This document shows positions 59,205-64,000 of a stretch of 64,000 nt of DNA, piece after piece. Location of the stretch: NCBI RefSeq assembly GCF_965221685.1, contig NZ_OZ244907.1; one strand, written 5' to 3'. The notes under the pieces were generated by a model. That model saw only the letters and a list, made by a program, of their open reading frames with translations. It ran no database searches and had not been told where the DNA came from. The DNA is from Palauibacter sp022826685 (GTDB lineage: Bacteria > Gemmatimonadota > Gemmatimonadetes > Palauibacterales > Palauibacteraceae). The translations under genes and the position numbers were made by a program. Position 1 is the stretch's first letter; each line of letters begins with the position of its first letter.

Positions 59205-60596
59205 ATGAGCGGGAACCCGCTCGACCGGCTGCGCGCGAGCGGCGCGGCGCTCTCCCGCGTCACGGAACGCTGGGTGCCCGACGCCTGGGTCATCCTCATG
59301 TCGCTGACCGTCGTCGCGCTCCTGCTCGCGGTCACGGGGGGCGGCGCCTCGATCCCGGAGGCGGGGCTGGCGTGGGGCGCCGGCGTGTGGACACTGCTGG
59401 AGCTGGCGATGCAGTTCTCCATCGCCATGGTCGCGGCCCACGCGTGCGCCTCGTCGCCACCCGTCTACCGGCTGCTCGACCGCCTCGCCGGATGCCCGAA
59501 CCCGGAGCGCCCGGTCCAGGCCGTCGCCCTCGCCGCCGGGTTCTCCATGGCGGTCGGCTACCTCAACTGGGCGTTCGGGCTCGTCGGTTCCGCGCTCTTC
59601 GTCCCGTTCATCCTGAAGCGCAACCCGCGCGCCGACGTGCGCCTCGTCATCGCCGCGGCGTACATGGGCATCGGGACCGTGTGGCAGTCCGGCCTCTCCA
59701 GTTCCGCCCCGCTGATCATGGCCACGCCCGGCAACCCCCTGTTGGAGCCGGGGACCGGCGCGCCCGTCGTGGACCGCCTCTACCCGGTCACCGAGACGCT
59801 CTTTCATCCGTTCAACCTCGGGTATGCCGCCGCGATGCTGCTCGTCGGCCTCGTCGCCGCCATGGCGCTCCACCCCCACCGCGATGCCGTCACCCTGACC
59901 GAGGCGGAGGTCGACGAGATCCTCCCGGCGCCCCCGCCGCGCGCCGAGGCCGGGACGACGCCCGCCGAGCGGCTCGACCGCTTTCGCGGCTGGTCGCTCC
60001 TCGCCGCCCTCCTGTTCGCGTATCCGCTCGTCCACTCGATCGTCACGCGGGGCTTCGGCGCGAGCTGGACGATCAACGCCTACAACACCGTGTTCCTCGT
60101 CCTCGCCATCGTCCTCCACGGCCGCCCGACGTCGTTTCTCCGCGCCTGCCGCGACGGGGTGGGCGCCGCGTGGGGGATCATCCTCCAGTTCCCGTTCTAC
60201 GCCGGCATCTTCGGCCTCATCCAGAACACGAACCTCGGGGGCTGGCTCGGCGAGCAGTTCGCGGAGGTCGCCACGACCCGGCTCTACCCCCTCGTGGTCT
60301 ACGTCTATTCGGGGATCATGAGCATGTTCATCCCTTCGGCGGGCTCCAAGTGGATGATCGAGGCTCCGTACGTGATCCCTGCCGGAGAAGCGCTCGATGT
60401 GTCCGTCATGACCGTGCTCCTGGCGTATACGTACGGAGATTCCGCCTTCAACCTGATCCACCCGTTCTGGGCGCTCCCCATCCTCGCCGTGACGCGGCGG
60501 CGCTTCGGGGAGATCCTCGGGTACGCCTTCCTCCTCTGGCTGGCGACGATCCTCCTGGGCGTCGCGACCATGCTCGTGATCCCGATCCGCTGGTGA
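59205..60596 (+). CDS. Short-chain fatty acid transporter, AtoE family
   Basis: 463 residues with about twelve hydrophobic segments. The family hallmarks are visible: SVAMVxAHA-like IAMVAAHACASS, GYLNWAFGLVGSALF, MGIGTVWQSGLSSSAPLIMATPGN, and near the C-terminus SMFIPSAGSKWMIEAPYV and YGDSAFNLIHPFWALPIL. AtoE-type carriers take up short-chain fatty acids such as butyrate or acetoacetate. It starts 18 bases after the AI-2E-type gene. Confidence 0.92.
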   Translation: MSGNPLDRLRASGAALSRVTERWVPDAWVILMSLTVVALLLAVTGGGASIPEAGLAWGAGVWTLLELAMQFSIAMVAAHACASSPPVYRLLDRLAGCPNPERPVQAVALAAGFSMAVGYLNWAFGLVGSALFVPFILKRNPRADVRLVIAAAYMGIGTVWQSGLSSSAPLIMATPGNPLLEPGTGAPVVDRLYPVTETLFHPFNLGYAAAMLLVGLVAAMALHPHRDAVTLTEAEVDEILPAPPPRAEAGTTPAERLDRFRGWSLLAALLFAYPLVHSIVTRGFGASWTINAYNTVFLVLAIVLHGRPTSFLRACRDGVGAAWGIILQFPFYAGIFGLIQNTNLGGWLGEQFAEVATTRLYPLVVYVYSGIMSMFIPSAGSKWMIEAPYVIPAGEALDVSVMTVLLAYTYGDSAFNLIHPFWALPILAVTRRRFGEILGYAFLLWLATILLGVATMLVIPIRW

Positions 60597-60618
60597 CGCC
60601 CGTGAAACCCGGGACCCC

Positions 60619-61110
60619 ATGAAGACCCTGCTCATCTTCCGGCACGCGAAGTCGTCCTGGGACCATCCCGGCCTCCGCGACCACGACCGGCCCCTGAATC
60701 CCCGCGGCCGCCGCGCCGCGCCGCGCATGGGACGCTTCCTGGTGGAACGGGACCTCGTGCCGGAGCGGATCGTGAGTTCGACCGCCGTCCGCGCACGCAC
60801 GACGGCGGAACTCGCCGCGGGGGAGTTCGATCGGGAGGTGGAGATCGAGACGACGAGCGACCTCTACGGCGCGTCGCCCGACGGCTACATCGAGGTCGCG
60901 GAGGCGATGGGAGGAGCGGAGGAGCGGCTGATGCTCGTCGGGCACAACCCGGGCATCACCTCTCTCGTCTGGCAGTTGACGGGCAAGGGCGAGTACATGC
61001 CGACCGCCGCCCTCGCCGCGGTGGAACTGGACATCGAAGACTGGTCGGAACTGGGGTCGGCCCGCCGTGGCCGCCTCATCGGCTTCTGGCGCCCCAAGGC
61101 GCTCCCGTAA
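60619..61110 (+). CDS. sixA: Phosphohistidine phosphatase SixA
   Basis: 163 residues of the histidine phosphatase (phosphoglycerate mutase-like) superfamily. The catalytic N-terminal motif is LLIFRHAKSSW (RHA variant typical of SixA), followed by HDRPLNPRGRRAAPRM; the second histidine lies in LMLVGHNPGITSLVW. SixA removes phosphate from histidine of phosphotransfer domains. It ends in a convergent arrangement with the CxxCH protein. Confidence 0.93.
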   Translation: MKTLLIFRHAKSSWDHPGLRDHDRPLNPRGRRAAPRMGRFLVERDLVPERIVSSTAVRARTTAELAAGEFDREVEIETTSDLYGASPDGYIEVAEAMGGAEERLMLVGHNPGITSLVWQLTGKGEYMPTAALAAVELDIEDWSELGSARRGRLIGFWRPKALP

Positions 61111-61142
61111 CGTCAGCGCCCGGCCGTAACGTCAGGGCCCGC
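61106..61142. repeat. Tandem 19-bp duplication across two convergent gene ends
   Basis: CGTAACGTCAG occurs at 61106-61116 and again at 61125-61135, each followed by a GC-rich GCGCCCGG/GGCCCGC segment, so a 19-base unit is duplicated. The first copy includes the sixA stop and the second overlaps the stop of the opposing gene. Probably a small slippage duplication. Confidence 0.6.
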
Positions 61143-61746
61143 CTGCGGGGATCGTGACCGCTAGGGTGTAGACGAGGTCGTCGAGCGGGGAATCGTCGCC
61201 GCCGCCGGAGTTGGCGGCGATGTGAAGGACGACGGGCGCTTCCGCCTCGGGGGCGCGCCACTCGAAGGTCCACTCGATGGCGCCGTCGGTCGGCGCCGAG
61301 CCCGCGCGGGTGTGCTGGACATACTCCGTGGAGCCTTCGCCCCGCACGACGGTTACCCAGTCGTCGAGCGGCCGGATCCCGCCGGCCCCGGCGCCGCGCC
61401 GGTCCCCGTCAGCGAATCGGAACGCCCCCTGGAAGCCGGCCGCGAGCATGTCGAAGCTCTCGAAACGGACCGTCACCGGGTGGCGCTGGCCGGGCCGGTA
61501 GCCGCCCTCGAGTCCGACGACCTCCAGCGTGGCCCCCGGCTCGTTGAGCGGAGCCCCGAAGTGACAAGTGGCGCAGGTCGGCTCCCCGAAGCCGCCCGTG
61601 TGGCCGGGCGGCGGTCCCTCGATGTGCGGTGGAGTGTGCGCCGCGGCGTGTGGCCCGGCGCCGGAGTCCCCCGCGGGGACCGCGGCCGCGGCCATCGCGA
61701 AGAGGCCCGCGGCGCACAGCGCGGCCGCGGGCCCCGGGAGGGACAT
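61132..61746 (-). CDS. Secreted Reeler-like protein with a CxxCH heme-c motif
   Basis: 204 residues from ATG 61746, with a signal peptide (hydrophobic ALCAAGLFAMAAAAVPAG). After the signal comes GGFGEPTCATCHFG, a CxxCH motif that could bind one covalent heme c, then a beta-rich domain (VTVRFESFDMLAAGFQGAFRF, ... WTFEWRAPEAEAPVVLHIAANS) of the Reeler/'choice-of-anchor V' type. Such proteins sit outside the cytoplasm. The start shares one base with the stop of the upstream propeller gene (TGATG), so they form an operon. It may serve as an electron-transfer or surface protein. Confidence 0.78.
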   Translation of the reverse strand: MSLPGPAAALCAAGLFAMAAAAVPAGDSGAGPHAAAHTPPHIEGPPPGHTGGFGEPTCATCHFGAPLNEPGATLEVVGLEGGYRPGQRHPVTVRFESFDMLAAGFQGAFRFADGDRRGAGAGGIRPLDDWVTVVRGEGSTEYVQHTRAGSAPTDGAIEWTFEWRAPEAEAPVVLHIAANSGGGDDSPLDDLVYTLAVTIPAGGP

Positions 61747-62804
61747 CAGCGCGAGCGCGGCGACACCACCGCCCGGCCGACCGTGTTCACGTCCGCCCCG
61801 AACCAGATCGAGTCCGTGGCCGGATCGTAGTACATGTGCCGGATCGTGCCGCCCCCGCTGGGCACGTCGAGCGTGCCCACGAACTCCTCCGTGTCCGTGT
61901 CGAAGCCGACGAACCGGTTCGGCTGGATCCCCGTCTCGACGAGCCACACGACGTCGTACTTGTCGATCGCCACGCCGTACGGCCTCGACTCCTCGCCCGC
62001 CGGCAGGTCGTATTCCCGCTGGAATCCGCCGCCCTCGACGACGAGACCGATCTTCCCGCGGCTGTAGTCGACGTACCAGATCCGGTCCTTCGAGTCGATG
62101 ACCAGGCGGCGCGGCCGCGCGCCCTCGGGCAGGTCGTAGCCGATGAGTTCGAACGAGGACGGCTCCACCATGCCGATGAGGTTCGTGTTGAAGTGCGCGA
62201 TCCAGGGCCGGTTCTCCGAGTCGAGCTTGACCCCGTACGGACGGCTCGAGCCCATCCCGCGGCGCGTCTCGACCTCGGGCGCCTCCACCAGCCGCACCTC
62301 CCTCGACGCCTTGTCGAGGAAGCCGATCAGGTTCCCGCCCTGCACCGAGAACCAGATGTCGCCGTTGTCGTCCCAGATCAGCGTGTGCGGATCACGGGCC
62401 CGCTCGTCCAGCATCATGATCTTGTCGATCTCGCCCGTCTCCGGATCGATGATCCCGATGTGGTTCGCCCGGTTGCCGGCGTAGTAGACCATCCCGTCGT
62501 CATCGACGATCAGGTTGTGGGGCCCCGTGCCGTCGTCCATGTCATAGCGCTTGAACTCTCCGCTGGCCGGATCCAGCACGGCCGCGTAGTGCGCGGCCTG
62601 TCCCACGAACCAGATGCGGCCGTCCGGTCCGACGAAGGGGTCGCGCGGACGGCTGTCGGGGTAGGGGACGATCCATTCCTCGATGGTGAGAACGTCGGTG
62701 GCCGCGGTATGGTCCTGCGCCGCCGCCTTCGCGGAGCCGATGAACGTCGTCGCCGCCGCGAACCCTGCCGCCGCCAGAGTCGCGACCCGAATTCGATGGA
62801 TCAT
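61746..62804 (-). CDS. Secreted streptogramin-lyase-like (Vgb-type) beta-propeller protein
   Basis: About 352 residues from ATG 62804, which begins a clear signal peptide (HRIRVATLAAAGFAAATTFIGSAKAAAQ). The frame is open 36 bases further, but those residues precede the signal. The body has repeated Vgb-type blades: DPFVGPDGRIWFVGQ, PHNLIVDDDGMVYYAG, DPHTLIWDDNGDIWFS, RRLVIDSKDRIWYVD and YGVAIDKYDVVWLVE. True virginiamycin B lyases share this fold, but most genomic members have no tested substrate, so antibiotic resistance should not be assumed. It is followed without a gap by the CxxCH Reeler-like gene. Confidence 0.82.
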   Translation of the reverse strand: MIHRIRVATLAAAGFAAATTFIGSAKAAAQDHTAATDVLTIEEWIVPYPDSRPRDPFVGPDGRIWFVGQAAHYAAVLDPASGEFKRYDMDDGTGPHNLIVDDDGMVYYAGNRANHIGIIDPETGEIDKIMMLDERARDPHTLIWDDNGDIWFSVQGGNLIGFLDKASREVRLVEAPEVETRRGMGSSRPYGVKLDSENRPWIAHFNTNLIGMVEPSSFELIGYDLPEGARPRRLVIDSKDRIWYVDYSRGKIGLVVEGGGFQREYDLPAGEESRPYGVAIDKYDVVWLVETGIQPNRFVGFDTDTEEFVGTLDVPSGGGTIRHMYYDPATDSIWFGADVNTVGRAVVSPRSR

Positions 62805-62870
62805 TGCCGTACCTCCTCGATCACTTTCATCCGAAACCACCGACCCCTCGCTTCCAGCCGGCCTCGCCCG

Positions 62871-64000
62871 CTATCCAGAAGACCCCCGATCCCGCGAATC
62901 CGTTGATCGCCGGGGTGCCCCGGACTCGCGTTCCGTCCCGGCGCCGGCCGCTTCGTGCCGTGCCGCCCGCACCTTGGGCGTCAGGTAGACATTGGCCGTC
63001 AGGCGGCCCAACAGAAAGCCGGTGAAGGCGGCGGTCGCGCCGACCCACCCCAGCCCCCAGCCGACCGCGACGAACACGAGGGCCACGGCCGTGATCTCCG
63101 CGGCGGTCCCGACGATGATCGGACCCGTCTTCCGCTGCCGGATCAGCGTGCCCCGCTGGAGCGAGAGGAGGACGCCGAGGAAGGGGACGGGAGTGAGCAC
63201 CCGGGCGGCCGGAATCGCGAAGGAGGCGAGTTCGGGCGTGAGGCCGGACACGTGGACGAACCAGAGCTGCGAGAGCGGGGTGAACGCGAGGAGCGCGAGG
63301 ATGCCGGAGAGCGTCGCGCCGAGGCCGAGCGCAAAGCGGCGAATCTCGTCGTAGCCCTCGTTCCCCCGGCCCAGTAGCGCGATGACCGCATCCTGGAAGC
63401 TCAGGCCCACGGAACGGAAGATGAACCCGAGCGAGTGCACGACCGGGAACACGGCGAGCGACTCGACCGGCGACGCCGCGCGCCCCATGAAGAAGGTGAG
63501 CATCGGCTGGATCGCGATCCCGATCAGCGACGTGAGCATCAGAGGGAGGTAGAAGCGTCCGATCTCACCGAAGCGCAGTTCGCCGCCTTCGGTCCCCGCG
63601 CCCGACGCCGGATCGGCGGTCGAGACGCCCACGCGTCCGATCTCCGCGATGTCGTGGGGGTCGGACGAGACCGTCACGGGGTCTGTCGCGTCGGCCCGCC
63701 CGCCGGCCGGGACGAGCAGGGCGCGAATCGCGTCCCGGGCCATCCAGCGCGCGACCGCCGCTTCCATCACGACGCCGAACGAGAGCGCGGAGGCCCCGAC
63801 CGCGGCGCCGGGAAGATCCGTGGCGACGGCGAGGACGAGCGCGGCGACCGACATCGAGACGAGCCGCACGACGGTCCCGCCCGCCACGAGCCGCGTGCGC
63901 CCGGAGCGGATGAGCACGCCCTGCCAGAAGCGCCGATAGCCGATCGCCGCCGGCCATGGCAGGAAACACCACAGCGCCCCGTACGTCAGGCGCGCCAGCT
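62871..64000 (-). CDS. Membrane protein of the MATE/Ank-like exporter type, 5' end outside the window
   Basis: The reading frame stays open to the window edge, so the N-terminus is missing; a GTG at 63917 is not the real start, since upstream codons continue a plausible membrane protein (YGALWCFLPWPAAIGYRRFWQG). At least 375 residues are visible, with about eight hydrophobic segments and a low-complexity hydrophilic insert around 63560-63700. Segments such as LMLTSLIGIAIQPMLTFFMGRA and FRSVGLSFQDAVIALLGRG resemble MATE-fold or Ank-like transporters. Substrate unknown. The Vgb-type gene starts 66 bases downstream. Confidence 0.65.
   Translation of the reverse strand, partial: LARLTYGALWCFLPWPAAIGYRRFWQGVLIRSGRTRLVAGGTVVRLVSMSVAALVLAVATDLPGAAVGASALSFGVVMEAAVARWMARDAIRALLVPAGGRADATDPVTVSSDPHDIAEIGRVGVSTADPASGAGTEGGELRFGEIGRFYLPLMLTSLIGIAIQPMLTFFMGRAASPVESLAVFPVVHSLGFIFRSVGLSFQDAVIALLGRGNEGYDEIRRFALGLGATLSGILALLAFTPLSQLWFVHVSGLTPELASFAIPAARVLTPVPFLGVLLSLQRGTLIRQRKTGPIIVGTAAEITAVALVFVAVGWGLGWVGATAAFTGFLLGRLTANVYLTPKVRAARHEAAGAGTERESGAPRRSTDSRDRGSSG

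Noticed and set aside
57951..60800. 949-residue minus-strand reading frame opposite the two transporters
   Set aside because: Highly charged and repetitive, opposite two clear multi-helix membrane proteins.
61746..62804. Streptogramin resistance gene (vgb)
   Set aside because: It has a secretion signal and only the shared propeller fold; nothing shows antibiotic lyase activity.
1..64000. CRISPR arrays, transposons, phage or integration sites
   Set aside because: No regularly spaced repeats, transposase or integrase motifs, or tRNA-flanking direct repeats were seen; the only repeats are short tandem units listed as features.

Overview
The window is GC-rich (roughly 65-70 percent G+C by eye) and gene-dense, with 41 protein genes I can support (one runs off the right edge). 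I see no tRNA, rRNA, CRISPR array, insertion sequence or phage gene, and no gene-free stretch reaches 300 bases. Several features point to Gemmatimonadota or a similar deep-branching, high-GC soil or marine lineage: PadR with a 'permease prefix'-like membrane protein, beta-propeller/CehA amidohydrolase fusions, streptogramin-lyase-like propellers, a Reeler-like protein with a CxxCH motif, and many lipoproteins. This assignment is inference, because no ribosomal marker is present.

Layout. 200-14479 is mostly minus strand: acyl-CoA ligase, TolB-propeller/CehA lipoprotein, a 1458-residue leucine-rich-repeat metzincin lipoprotein, typA (with a small plus-strand membrane-anchored protein divergent from it), groES, and two tandem zinc-ribbon membrane proteins that are near-copies at both ends. 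14665-18405 is a PadR module with a perfect 23-bp palindrome upstream, two small membrane proteins and a propeller/formylglycine-generating-enzyme lipoprotein. 18555-23619 holds a form II CO-dehydrogenase-like set (S, L, M) and a Tat-exported amine oxidase. A gamma-glutamyltransferase (minus) follows, divergent from a TetR gene.

25494-49891 is the most interesting part and is entirely on the plus strand. TetR, an outer-membrane factor, an adaptor and an RND pump run without gaps into cysD, cysNC (which together make PAPS) and an NCS2 permease fused to an ATPase-like domain. Then come a small protein, an HpnP-type radical-SAM protein, a 2354-residue highly reducing polyketide synthase, a thioester-reductase/sulfotransferase fusion and an SDR reductase. 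I read this as a candidate pathway that builds a reduced acyl chain, releases it reductively, sulfates it with locally made PAPS, and possibly exports it.

49894-64000 is metabolic: an aldehyde dehydrogenase, a FAH-family hydratase, a cytoplasmic molybdenum oxidoreductase (ferredoxin-NrfD fusion, catalytic subunit, TorD chaperone), an AI-2E-type permease, an AtoE-type transporter, SixA, a CxxCH Reeler-like protein, a Vgb-like propeller and a truncated MATE/Ank-like membrane protein.

Start codons are often not ATG. GTG or TTG starts are common, and three genes appear to start at CTG behind good Shine-Dalgarno sequences (11199, 22246, 32259).
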